NCBI GenBank assembly: GCA_018287875.1
Contig: JAGVVL010000021.1
Location: 248,001 to 312,000, forward strand
Length of the DNA: 64,000 bases
From: Nigrospora sphaerica
Lineage: Eukaryota; Ascomycota; Sordariomycetes; Amphisphaeriales; Apiosporaceae
Direction: 5' to 3'
Of the stretch, positions 10,651 to 21,119 are shown piece after piece. The notes beneath the pieces are model-generated. The model saw only the letters and a list, made by a program, of their open reading frames with translations, did not search any database and was not told the DNA's origin. Made by a program: the position numbers and the translations under genes. Every line of letters starts with the position of its first letter. Positions within the stretch are counted from its first letter, which is position 1.

Positions 10651-11908
10651 GGATGTTGACAGTAAGCAGTTGCACCTGATGACGCGGCGCTTTCCCGGCC
10701 CTGGGACCCGACGTGCCGTCAGACGACCGTGCGCGCTTCTGGGCTCCGCCAGTTGGGCAGATCCCATTCCTATTGGTGCAGGAAGGCCATTCCGGTTCGT
10801 ATAAAGACCACGGCCCTTGCACACACCAGGCTCGCGAACCATTCTGTCGGTACGCACAACATGCGTTCCATGGCCTCTAACACACGTAGACCCATTCCTG
10901 AGAAATAGCGGGCAGCCAGGGCTACAGAAATAACAAAATTCCAGTGCCACCCCTGTCCGGCCCACACGGCTCCGCGAGGGGAGAATCCCGACTCCGAAGC
11001 TAACGGAATTCAAGCGGACCCGAGCGCCCGAAGACGCGAGATCTGGCATCGGTGGTACCGGTAGCCTGCCCCGCAACCAGGAAAGAGAGAGCATTGTGGC
11101 TACGAACTGTGTCGATTCGAATCCTTGCATTACCTATTGACCGCTCGCATGAAATGCTGACGCTGGTGTTTCGTTCCAGACGATCACTTGGACGGCAGTT
11201 GGGGGTCGCTTGGACGACTAATTCCGCCTTCCTCAAACGGCAGGCTCGTTGCTTGCTCCGCACCCGTCGCAACGAAACCAAACAGTGTGATTCCTTGGAC
11301 CCGCAGCCGAAAATAGCCACCCACGAAGGTCGGGGCAAGGATGCCCTCGCGACACCGGATGCGTGCGGTGCGTCGCCCGGCCGCCATGCGTAGCAAGTGC
11401 CAGGCGCTCATGGCGGAGGGAAGAGGGAGAGGGAGTGCTCACCGTTGTTGAAATGTAAGGTGGTTGTCGCCCCTGCCGATAGCCTTGGCAAGGTGGAATG
11501 CGAGCCAAGTGAGATGTTCTCGATGCGGTCTTTGTAACAAGAGGGGCTAAAGGCAGGCACAGGTGCACCAGACTGCAGTCGCCCCACTGAGGCAGCTCTC
11601 ATCAACAGCCACTACTTCGCCTTGACCCTAAACCTTTCCTGATCCATGATGCCGTGCTGTTTATTTCCAAGGTGTATCGCTGACGGCAAGTGACCTCGTA
11701 GAATACTGAACCGCATATCGTGACGTAGAGGCTTCCTATGGACTACGTGGTCCAGATAAGCGCATGTCGCGCGGATATTCACCAACCTAGTGCATTCTTG
11801 CCACACTGGGCCTCACCCATTGCACCTCGTCGGAAGTATGTTCTCGCGCCCAGGCATCGACATGGTTCATGTTCCAGCCACTCACCATTTGGGTCTGCAG
11901 AGATGTGT
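10651..11908. other. no gene supported
   Basis: Overlapping open frames of 60-165 codons occur on both strands with no coding consistency. The part from about 11440 to 11580 shows weak word matches to 7560-7680. I see no recognisable domain. Confidence 0.4.
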
Positions 11909-12178
11909 TACAGAGCGTGTGGGCCAACTCACTGCGCCACGAAGCAAAAGCTTCAGTAATGATCCAGTGGGATCATTATGCCCAATTTTGCACTATAAGC
12001 GCTAGACCACAGGGGACCAACCTGCAGGTCGTAACAACATGTCCTATGGTCGAGCTTGTATTGGAAGCACCTGCTGTCCAGTTGACACAACGTCCGACAT
12101 TCGAGGGAAGACCCTGCTTGTGTACGCTTATACTCCCCCTGACCTCCGTTATCCCAATTTACCTTTTCCCCATCCAAA
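11909..12178 (-). pseudogene. Cys-rich gene relic, member of a three-copy repeat
   Basis: On the minus strand 12177-11953 reads as a Cys-rich stretch (WDNGGQGEYKRTQAG, then SLECRTLCQLDSRCFQYKLD and CCYDLQVGPL). The spacing resembles the PAN/apple-like Cys module found at the end of some fungal glycosyltransferase-like proteins. The part 11909-12045 recurs at 48214-48351 (opposite strand) and 58483-58615 (same strand), all keeping a frame that reads like SSxYSAKLDRM. Assignment to PAN is tentative; no intact gene is present. Confidence 0.35.
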
Positions 12179-12405
12179 GACTTCCACTCGGCTCGTGTAC
12201 TTTCAAAGAGATGTCGGAATAAGTGTGGCGTCTAGAGACGGCTTGTTAGCAAAGATCAAACGACAGGCAAATATATCGTTCACAACTGCGGGTTCGCGTT
12301 TCTATCCGGTGACTCAAGGGAGCTCAATTGTCCCTGGAAGAGTTTACTGGAACAAGCAACAGCCATAGGGTAAGGAACTCGACGGAAATGGTATAGAAGA
12401 CGTAA

Positions 12406-12792
12406 AACGCAGGCATAGTTACGACGCCTTCCTGGCAACGTAGGAGATCGCTCGCCAATCTTCTGCCGGTTCTGCACCATCTGTATGAAGAGGACTTCCC
12501 TTACGAGAAGATGGTCGGTTCCCCTGCTTTACAGCAACATTTCGATCTGTTGCAGTCCACGAACATTGGGAGGGGACCGTTCGTGTTCAAACTTGGATAT
12601 TCAGGCCTGGGACCGACCTATGTCAAGCCAGGGAACCAAGTTGTCATGCTGTGCGATGTGCAGATGCCATTCACAGTTCGTGCGAAGAGCAACGGTTGAT
12701 GGGGCTTGGTAGGAGATACTCACGTTCACAGTAACATGGACGGATTGCCAGACGCGAGTAGGCATACAGTCGAAGCTATAGATATTACATAA
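12406..12792 (+). pseudogene. HET-domain protein, C-terminal fragment with a nonsense codon
   Basis: The frame reads RGPFVFKLGYSGLGPTYVKP followed by GNQVVMLCDVQMPF, a TGA at 12697-12699, then WGLVGDTHVHSNMDGLPDA to a TAA at 12790. This is the closing part of heterokaryon-incompatibility (HET) proteins, where a GYxGLGP motif, a (G)(D/N)xVxxL strand and a final VGDxYVHGIMDG box are typical. The N-terminal HET domain is absent and two stops lie just upstream (12394, 12403). The TGA is in the same frame as both halves and could derive from CGA by a C-to-T change. Confidence 0.6.
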
Positions 12793-12968
12793 GGCCAAGG
12801 GATCTGTCTTGATATTGGTCTAAAGGCAGGATGAAAGCTGGCGCACGGGAAAGGTTGTAGTAACCGAGGTTCACATTTATCTCAGTAGGATCCACTATAG
12901 GACTTATTCAACCTCTTCAAAGGCCTTTGTGAAGTCTTCCTTGTTAATACTGGCGATATTATGCGTTT

Positions 12969-14273
12969 CTACCTACCTAGGCGAGATGTGATGGAGGATT
13001 CGTCATCAAGACGGTAGCTATGCCCCCGCGCCCTCGACGGGCCCTGGCCAAAGGTCCGGAGCGGCGTTAGTGCGAGAGCGTGCGGTTTTCCGTTCTCCTT
13101 TCCACTTCCCCCGCTGCCGATATTGCGAAAGCACGGCAGTTGTTTCAAGAAGGGCCGCAAGGCCGAGAGCGCCGCTGCGAAAATGCCTATGCCCACTTCG
13201 ATGATCGAACTATAGTGAAGGGGTATCAGTATATAGAAACTAGAGAGCCAGTAAGGAGGATATGCAAGCAAAAATAGAAAATTTACTAGATAGTCGCTTC
13301 CACGGTCAGCTGAATGATATCTGGGCTTGCGAGACTCTTGGTCTGGGAGAGCTGGGCGAGATCGCTTATCATCTTGAGGCGAATGACGGTTGCCACCGAG
13401 CTTCTGCTGTACAGGTTACTTTCAAGTTTTTCGATAAAGGCTGGAGTGACTTAACTCACACTGCACCGAGCCCAAGCAAGAAGAGGACGGTGACTTTGAG
13501 TCTGATCGGCATCTGTGTTTTATACAGCATCCAAACAGGTAAAAGCTGTGGTCCGAACCGATTAGCCGATATTCCAAGCGAAATGAACGGTCCTGTGTTC
13601 TTCCATACCCCGTACAGCCAACTAGCAGCTACATCCACGGCCGACAGGACCATGGCTGCGTTGGCAATAATAGTGGTAGACATGCAGGTGCCTGTGCCCA
13701 CGCCCCACGCGACGCTGAGGGGACGGCATTGCAGTCCGATGATGAGGGCCACGACGAGCGCCACCGCGCTGACGACGACCATGGAAACCGTCAAGATCAG
13801 GTTGAGGAGTCGGATGCCGGCGCCGTGGGCCAGGCGGTATAGTACTAGCGCGATGGCGAGCTTCGAAATACCCGTGGTCAAGACATAGACTACTTGCGCA
13901 ATGGTGAAATACTGTCGCGCCTTGAGTTGACACCTGGCCACATATTCGTTTCCAAGGACTTACTTACCATGGCAGCTTTGACCAAGTCAAACCCGGGCTT
14001 AATCTCCGTGGCGCCGATACCGTAGTTGATGGACGCCAGCTCCATGGCGCCGAAGAGCACGAAACCGACCTTGTCGACCGTGAGCATGCCGTGTTCTCAA
14101 CCAACAAGTTAGGATGCTGACAGTGGAAAACTCACAAAGGAAACGGCCAAGACCAGGTCGTCATAGCCAATCGCATCTCTTCGATAGCGCACCCAGAGTC
14201 GCAATGTCACGGCAATGCTATTGAGCACGACGAAGACAATGACGAGGGGGTAGTAGCTATCTCGCGGAGTCAT
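12969..14273 (-). CDS. rhodopsin-like (PTH11/Fung_rhodopsin-type) integral membrane protein
   Basis: Six exons on the minus strand: 14273-14132, 14095-13968, 13920-13609, 13545-13460, 13403-13287 and 13209-12969, giving about 341 residues. Landmarks follow the fungal rhodopsin-like family: a first helix with YYPLVIVFVVLNSIAVTLRL, then VRYRRDAIGYDDLVL, NYGIGA, YVLTTGISKLAIALVLYRL, LLPVWMLYKTQM, FLLGLGAVSSVATVIRLK and VGIGIFAAALSALRP near the end. This predicts seven membrane segments in the usual order with a short polar tail. Relatives are plasma-membrane proteins with receptor-like roles in a few plant pathogens, but the function of this one is unknown. The first intron is uncertain: the strong donor GTGAGT breaks the frame, while a weaker donor 4 nt downstream restores it. 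If the strong donor is used, the gene is frameshifted. The 63-nt intron at 13546-13608 has no stop and could be retained. Confidence 0.75.
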
Positions 14274-15069
14274 CTTTGGGGCCCTCAAAGAATGGCGAAT
14301 GGTAGAATGGCCGGCAGAACAGAAACTTGTGAAGTGTAGCTTCTAGTGGTCTCCCAAGATCCGCTTCCGCGAGTCCTTTTGAAGTTGCTGGTCCTCGTCG
14401 CATCTCCTTACCGCATACGAGGACTGGGCCGGAGGGAAGTCCGCTTTCCGATGCAGATAGTTCGGAGTATAGGTGGTTCACTGTGACGTTCCCCCACCTC
14501 TTTGAACCCGCTTCTTTTTCGTCCTGAGCAGGGGCGGACGTTGTGCCGCTCCACGTTATGATTGTCATTGGTCCCGACTGCATGGTTCACCAATCACGCC
14601 TGTTCTCTCGCCGCCCAAATTGCCATCCCCCGTTTTCCTGACGTATGACCACTGCAGAAGCGAGATTCAAGCGTCTTTGTCCGCCTGGTTCATCAGTAGA
14701 CTGGTGGAGTATTTGTGGATAGTGGGCAGACTGCTAGCCGCGGCTGGCGCAATGATATCCAGGTCTGTCCGCAACCCCCAGTGGTCCCTTGTCAGCCCTT
14801 GCCTCCCCTTGCCTGTACGACTCGCATTGGTGCGAAAGATGGCTGGAGACAAGAGGCCTAAGTTCGTAATGGGGCCGTTGTGGGGTTTCCTTGTGACCGG
14901 CGATCGCTTCAGGCAGTGTTCAGCCATGGCCGAATAGCCAAGGGCCAGTGCCTAATCCACATAAGAATGCTGCTCGCTAGTGCTTCGCGGGTCACCGGTC
15001 GCCTCAAGCCGAATTTTCTTTTTCACTTCATCCCACCAAAGCATAAATTCCAAGTTGAAGTTCTGCAGA
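14274..15069. other. intergenic between divergent genes
   Basis: About 800 bp separates the start of the rhodopsin-like gene (minus) from the start of the APH-like gene (plus) and presumably holds both promoters. Open frames here lack coding features. Confidence 0.4.
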
Positions 15070-16227
15070 ATGGCGACAGTGACCGAGTCAGTCACTCAAA
15101 CCTGCGATCCCATCGCAAATAGGTCCGCGACCAAAGGCGCCAACAGCGGACACTGCGTGCCCACCGCCCCAGAGGAGATCACGGCCTCTTGGCTGGGCGG
15201 TATCTTGGGTCTCCCGGTCAAGTCCTTTACCATCACGTCAAGTATCCAGAACGAGGCCACTTCGAAACTCTTCATAACCCTCACATACGCGGACGGCGCT
15301 GCCGTTGATGATGCCAGCCGCCTACGGCCCGACCGACTCTGTCTCAAGGGCTCCTTCAACCCCGCGAAGCTGGCCACGCCGGGCTACACTGAGGTGCTCA
15401 AGGCCGTCTTCACGCGCGAGGTCGACGTCTTCGACCGCCTGCGGCCGCGGCTGTCCCACACTGGCCTGCGGCTCCCCCAAGTCTGGGGCACGGCCCGGAG
15501 CACCGACCCATTTCAGGCCGTGCTCGCCATGGAAGATCTGAACCAGCGCGGCTGCACATACGGGGACCCGGCGACGGCGCTGCCGGTGCCGCTCGTCGCG
15601 ACGGCCGTCGAGCAGCTTGCCGCGCTGCACGCCGCCACTTGGGGCTTCGCGCTCGCGGACCACCCCTGGCTGACGCGCGACTACCCGGCCACCATCCTCT
15701 CGCTGGCCGTCATGTGGGACGACGTGGTTCTAGGCGCGGACCGGCCGCGCGTGCCCGACGTCATCCGCGGCCGTGACCGCACCGTGGCCGCCCTGAACAA
15801 ACACTTCGCCGCCGCGAGCCCGCGCTTCCAGTGCGTGCTGCATGGCGACCCGCACCCGGGCAACGTTTACATCGACGCGAAGGGCCGGCCCTCCTTCCTC
15901 GACTGGCAGATCTGCCACATCGGTTCTGCCTTCCACGATGTCGCCTACTTCATTGTCGGCGCCTTGTCGGTTGCGGACCGACGCACGCACGAGATGGCCA
16001 TCCTGGGCCACTACCTGCAGACGCTGGCCGAGCTCGGCGGCCCGCGCTTATCCCAGGACGACGAAGAGGTGATGCAGGAGTATAGGCGGTGTATGATCAC
16101 GGGCATGGGCTGGGTGATGACCCCGTACTTCATGCAGCGCAAAGAACGGCTGGTGCCCATGGTAGAGAGGTACTGTGCTGCCATGGTTGATCATGAGGTT
16201 ATTGAGTTGGTCGAATCGCTTCCGTAG
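15070..16227 (+). CDS. APH/CHK-like kinase-fold phosphotransferase
   Basis: 385 residues without introns. The start at 15070 has a good context (CAGAATGG); an in-frame ATG 90 nt upstream is possible but less likely. The protein-kinase-like fold of the aminoglycoside phosphotransferase/ecdysteroid-kinase type is shown by LCLKGSF (ATP lysine region, about residue 98), AMEDL in the hinge, the catalytic HGDPHPGNVYID from about residue 258, and FLDWQ with the metal-binding Asp near residue 278. These enzymes phosphorylate small hydroxylated molecules; the substrate cannot be told. GC content and third-position GC are higher than in the flanking repeats. It stands alone, transcribed away from the rhodopsin-like gene. 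Confidence 0.85.
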   Translation: MATVTESVTQTCDPIANRSATKGANSGHCVPTAPEEITASWLGGILGLPVKSFTITSSIQNEATSKLFITLTYADGAAVDDASRLRPDRLCLKGSFNPAKLATPGYTEVLKAVFTREVDVFDRLRPRLSHTGLRLPQVWGTARSTDPFQAVLAMEDLNQRGCTYGDPATALPVPLVATAVEQLAALHAATWGFALADHPWLTRDYPATILSLAVMWDDVVLGADRPRVPDVIRGRDRTVAALNKHFAAASPRFQCVLHGDPHPGNVYIDAKGRPSFLDWQICHIGSAFHDVAYFIVGALSVADRRTHEMAILGHYLQTLAELGGPRLSQDDEEVMQEYRRCMITGMGWVMTPYFMQRKERLVPMVERYCAAMVDHEVIELVESLP

Positions 16228-16434
16228 AACTAGCTTAGAAACAAGATCGAACAGGTACCCTTGTTTTCGTGACACCAATGTCACAGAATCTCGTTCGTTT
16301 ACTCCTACCAGGGATATATCTAAGCAAACGCATCCGATGTCACCATCCTCCAACACCTAGTTCAAGTTGAATCCGAGCGCATCGTCTCGATCCAACCCTT
16401 CTGGACCTTTTCACCCAGTGAGAACACCCTCTCG

Positions 16435-16690
16435 TCAGTCGGCCCAGAGGTGGTCGTGCGTCCACGCCTGCAGCGCGTCCAGGTTGTAGCACCGTTGCCC
16501 ATCCGGCAGCACATCCCACTGCACGTAGTCGATAGTGCCGGCTGCGTGGCTTGACCGGAAGGAATCGCGGCGAAACTTACCAGGCAGTGAAAAGTGTGGT
16601 AAGCTCAGACCCCGTTCTGTGGTCCACCCCATCACCGGTCCGGACTCCGAAACGCCACCTTCGACAACATCCTATATTTAGAAATAGAGA
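16435..16690 (-). pseudogene. C-terminal gene fragment, unknown family
   Basis: Reading on the minus strand gives VMGWTTERGLSLPHFSLP and, after a possible 39-nt intron (16542-16580), GTIDYVQWDVLPDGQRCYNL to a stop at 16435. The intron has no stop and read-through is possible. An AG acceptor near 16670 suggests an upstream exon, but the sequence beyond is disrupted. I do not recognise the family. Confidence 0.35.
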
Positions 16691-16794
16691 TATCTCAACA
16701 ACCATACTACCTACAGACAAGCTGCTTGGCCTCATGAGACCCGGATTTCCTCTGCTGCCTCAGAGATGAGCTTTTCATCCGAGATATCCGCGAT

Positions 16795-16950
16795 TTATAT
16801 ACTCTCTTGGTGAGTCACACGTTGGGGCCCCCTAGTAATGTCGCCCATACTCTCTTTGACTTTGTGCACGTCTAGCAGGCCCACGAACCTTTCTTGAGCA
16901 GTTGGCTCAACTTTTCTACGTTTCTGAGGCCTTTGTTGATCTAGAGAAGG
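16795..16950 (-). pseudogene. C-terminal scrap of a pogo-type transposase
   Basis: The minus strand reads DQQRPQKRRKVEPTAQERFV and continues LLDVHKVKESMGD, matching the segment QKRRKVxxTAQERFV of the pogo transposases at 5028-6652 and 42230-43867. No catalytic part or TIR is seen nearby. Upstream on the same strand (17197 to about 16955) an open frame includes KYYLVDWASTTLPRSDLTVE and AWAPTLEP, loosely resembling chromodomain sequence, but this is too weak to call. Confidence 0.6.
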
Positions 16951-17202
16951 TGTCTGGCTCCAAGGTAGGCGCCCACGCGACAGTGTAGTGATCCATGCCA
17001 TTGATCGCCTCTCCAACGATCATGCCTTTCCATGGGTCACCTTCCCGGAACACTTTTTGATTCTCGAATTTGGAAATCTGGCCGTTCGGGGACGTCCTGT
17101 GTCCATTCCATTCTCGGACCAACTCCACAGTCAGGTCGCTACGGGGTAAGGTGGTGGATGCCCAGTCTACCAAGTAGTACTTCTGGCCACCCAGCACCTC
17201 TT

Positions 17203-18020
17203 CATCGCCACCACAACACTGGCGTCAGCGATGGACCATCCTGGTTCAGCTACACAAGGTTTCAGGACGCAGCTCATTTAAATGGGGAGGCTAGCTTGAA
17301 TGGTGCAGTCCCGGGCTCTGGCCAAAGTCCTGTTTATTTTGCAGCAATAAGGGGAATTGCAGTGAAGAAGTGGCGAAGGTGATGATCCGGCTGTAGTTGG
17401 CCCTTGGCCGCGGCACGAGAGTCAACGGCGAAAAGGGGAGAAACCTTGCTGCGTGAGGGATTGGAATTCCCCCCTTCTCACGTTCCTCGGGCCGCCAAGA
17501 AAAACGCCAGGCGTGGAATACTGACGCAGCGCATCCAAGGCGGCAGCAACACGCACATGTTTTTTTTTTGTGGTTAAATGAGTCACGACCTTGTTGCCCC
17601 CTCCTTTGCCCTTGCGTACCTTGGGTTCCTCAATGCCACACCAGCGGAGCCGAATCGTGGCACTTCGATGTTTGGAGTTTAACCAGCTGGGACCAATCGG
17701 GTTCTAGCGAGGGTCACTTCTAGATTTCCATCGCGGCGCAGCCAAGTACTGACGTATTTGGTCAGGACCCGCAAAAGGCTAGCGTAAGTGCCTGGAATCT
17801 TCGCTCCGCTTAACGTATGAATCCTTGTGGCGCGTGGCCTGCCAAATTAGCAGGGGTAAAATTCAAAACAGTGACGCGACGTGTTGGAGGCATTGGAATC
17901 CATCAGCTTATGCAAACGGACCTGCACCAGCCTTTTCTCTTCTATCAATTATTCCGTTAGCACCGACGTGCACCCATCTCCACAACCTGGTTCAACACGC
18001 ATCGCCGCTGGCCCATCACG
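17203..18020. other. intergenic, no feature seen
   Basis: Nothing stands out except a T run near 17560. It leads into the BAH-PHD gene. Confidence 0.4.
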
Positions 18021-19448
18021 ATGACGGTGGCCGAACCCCCGTCCGAGGAGACCCTGGCCGAGTGCCCCTTTTGGATCGAGTATCCGGACCCAAGTGGCCC
18101 CAAACGGCGAAAGAAGGGCCGCACGTGTGGCACCAACGATGCCGTCCTTTTTCGCCTTGGACCCAAGGTACAGGCATCCCCCTTCCTGCCGAAGGACGAA
18201 GGCGAGGACCCTCACAGCCGTGCGAACCAACTCTTCCTGGTGCAGCCCGCCCAGAAGTGGACGAAGCTGACCAAGTACAAAAACTTTGTCCGTACGTCCG
18301 CCTGTCCCTGTCCAACGATTGTTCCGGCCCACGCGCATGCACTAACCACGACGGGCGGCTCAGTTAATGAGGTGAAGTATCTCCAAGGGTCCTTTGTGTC
18401 TGTGGCCAACAGTGCCACGCTGCGCCGGCCCGCGAACGTCGTGCCCGGGGCTCCCCCCGACACCGCCGTGGACCGGGACTGGCTGGCATACATCTTGGAG
18501 ATCCGGGCGAGCGACGCAAACCATGTCTACGCTCGCGTATACTGGATGTACCAGCCCGATGATCTGCCTCAGCACCGACACCAAGGGAAACGGTGCCCCG
18601 TCGGCCGGCAGCCCTATCACGGGGCAGACGAGGTCATTGCCTCCAATCACAGTACGTCGCCCGGTCATAGTTACGGTAGATCGTGATAAGTTAACATCAG
18701 AGGCAAGTGGATATCATCAATGTCATCAGTGTGACCGGGGCCGCCACCATTTCCCATTGGGACGAGGGGGACCACAGCCAAGTGCAGCCGGGTCTTTATT
18801 GGCGACAAGCCTTCGATATCCGGCGAGGCGAGCTCTCGGTATGTGCGGTTTCCGCCGTGCGATCCAATGTGTACTGTCTTGCTGACCAGATTCCCCCAGT
18901 CCGCGCAACCACGCTGCAGCTGCCTGCGGCCGGAAAACCCCGACAAGACACTGTTGCAGTGTCCCAATGTCACATGCCACACCTGGTTGCACGACGAGTG
19001 CCTGGCCCACGCCGCCTTGATGCGGACGTGGGAGAGCCTCGGCCCCGACAAACCACGCCATGCACGGGCTGCCGACGTGCGGAAGGAGGAGCCGGAGGCC
19101 TTGGGAGATCCCGGCGTGCAGTCGCCGACGCTGCCAGACGAGGATCGAAAGAAAAATACGGGCGTCTCAAAATCCCGCCACGCGTCGACCGATGACCCGC
19201 GGAGGCCACGCACGCACGCCACCAGGCCGGCGGCCCCGGCGTCCACGAAACGCAAACGGCCGCCTGGCGCCGACACGCCGGCCTCGGATCTGGAGAAGCC
19301 CTACCTGGGTTTGTTCGAGGCCATGACTCGGAACAGCGCCCCCGCACCGGTGGCGGAAATTCACGACTTGCGTCCATGCGTTGTGGGCGGCGTGAAGAGT
19401 TGGTTGGAGCCCTTGAGATGTGTGGTGTGCAATAGCGCCATGGAATGA
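18021..19448 (+). CDS. BAH-PHD chromatin reader (EPR-1/EBS-like)
   Basis: Four exons (18021-18291, 18364-18651, 18708-18838, 18900-19448) give 412 residues; introns of 72, 56 and 61 nt are GT-AG, the first with CACTAAC as branch site. Residues of about 75-228 form a BAH domain (FVSVAN, AYILEIRA, ARVYWMYQPDDLP, EVIASNHMDIINVISVTG). A PHD finger follows at about 235-265 with CSCLRPENPDKTLLQCPN, TCHTWLHDECL and the Cys4-His-Cys3 pattern. The rest is a basic, disordered tail. In Neurospora the BAH-PHD protein EPR-1 reads H3K27me3 and supports facultative heterochromatin silencing; plant EBS is similar. Orthology to EPR-1 rather than a paralogue is inferred from domain order only. It acts in the nucleus if functional. 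Confidence 0.82.
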
Positions 19449-19763
19449 CAGTGTGCCGTCGTGGACACGAAATTTTTGTGGATAGCGCGGATGAATGGAT
19501 GGGTGGATAATAAGGATAATAGTTACAATCCAGTGGAACGGACGCCTAAGGGGGACCAGCGTTCGGCAAATCCTGGTGCTGTAGGATTGAACCTAGGTAT
19601 CGAAAACTTATTTATTTGTTAACTTGCGGTGGTATCCCTGTTTCTCTAAACATATTAAGAGACCCAAGGGTCACGCGCGTCTTTCCAAGTGCTGGCAATC
19701 CGTCACTCCCGCGTCCCAATTCGTCGTGGCCTCACGATTCTCCCAACATAGAACCCACGTTCT
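19449..19763. other. 3' flank of the BAH-PHD gene
   Basis: AT-rich intergenic DNA with no feature that I can support. Confidence 0.35.
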
Positions 19764-20270
19764 TGTTACGACCCCAAGAAACTAAACCAAGAAAGGTGGC
19801 TCGGGCACTACACTAGCCATCCAAGGACCTCACCAGCCACAGGAGCAACAATTGACACAAAGGGAATAATTGGAAAGGCACCTCCCCAAGTAAGGGAGAC
19901 ATTCCCCCGAAGGCAAGGTCGCCTAGGCAAGGAAGCGTTCCCAAGGAAATCTCCTCTTTGGGAAAGAGGTCACGTGATGGACCATAGGATCGTGGATTGA
20001 GAATTCACGATCCAATGATCCAAGGGATCCACTGGATCACAGGATCGCAACCTGGGATTTCACGGTCCAACGATCCAGCCTGTATCAGTGAGGGAATGAC
20101 TTGGTATATAAGTCAGAAGGACTTCCTAGTTTGACAGTCATTACCTCAGTGATCAACCTAAGCATCTATCTACCCATAGATGGGAATAATCTCCTAACAA
20201 CTCTATTGTGAATCAGTTCCCCAGCATCGCATCCTAGTTAATACTCAGTCAGTTACCTTCAGCCAATCAT
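19764..20270 (+). repeat. possible truncated gypsy-like LTR
   Basis: It starts TGTTACGACCCCAAG, a common opening of fungal Ty3/gypsy LTRs. A promoter-like TTGGTATATAAGTCAG follows at about 20101-20116, then an A/C-rich leader typical of an R/U5 region. No matching CA end or target duplication was found, so the 3' end may be missing. An inverted pair GGATCGTG (19987-19994) and CACGATCC (20006-20013) lies inside a cluster of GATCCA words. Confidence 0.3.
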
Positions 20271-21119
20271 CGGAAACCCAGTGTTCAAGTTGGGCAAGTC
20301 TCGGACTTACCCTAAGCGCGAGATAGAGAAACAATAAGGGTTTAGGAGAATCAAAGTGGTCATCTGGCCTTCTCGATCCTTTGTGGCACTTCGACGGGGT
20401 CGGGTGTTTATGTACGGAATGCGGAAACAAGGGCACCAGAGGCCCAAGGGGGGCCGTCGTCACGTTTACCATGAATTTCTCAGTTGTATCTCGGCTGACG
20501 GGAATCCTCGGTGTGGGTGTGGTCTACCGAGATGTAGCCATTATAAGTCACACATTGCTTTTGGGGGAGGGGGGGTCATCTTCCTTGGCATGCGAGACCG
20601 CTTTTGTCGATTCGCTGCTTTCAATACGTAAGGAATACTTTTAGAGCCTACTACATAGAGTAAGACCTCAGACAGACCCCCGGCAGTATTCTGCATGGTG
20701 AATGGCTATTCATAAGTAGCGAATGTAGCTAAGCTTGCAAGATGCGTGTCGCGTCCGCAAATGTAAGCACGCATACGGAGGCGGAGCAGCCAGCCTCTTG
20801 GGCCAAGCATTCAAGTATCTAGTTAGGCTGCGCATTCAAAACATAGTAAGCGCTAGGCCACAGAGCCCGATTTCCTGTAGCGTTCTCGTGAAAGGAAAGA
20901 TGATGGGACATTGAAGCTGGGGTAGCCTGTTGTCTTCACATACAGGCGGCTCTAACCGGGACGACCGGGACATATTGACGACGGCTGATAGATAAACGAA
21001 GAAAGCTATGATATTCATTATTGTTGGTCACATGGCCAAGGCTCCCGTAAGCCCGGTATTATACAAGTATTATCGTTCGCTCACCCAAAGCGGACCACTT
21101 CCTAACCGACCCGTCCGGC
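20271..21119. other. intergenic, no gene seen
   Basis: Short open frames only. It ends at the 3' end of the laccase gene on the opposite strand. Confidence 0.4.

Noticed and set aside
11100..11125. GATTCGAATCC resembling a tRNA T-arm
   Set aside because: No acceptor stem, D-arm or anticodon arm fits around it.
16955..17197. Chromodomain-like frame on the minus strand
   Set aside because: Only two short stretches resemble a chromodomain (YYLVDW, WAPTLEP) in odd order, and it joins a transposase scrap; too weak to annotate as a gene.
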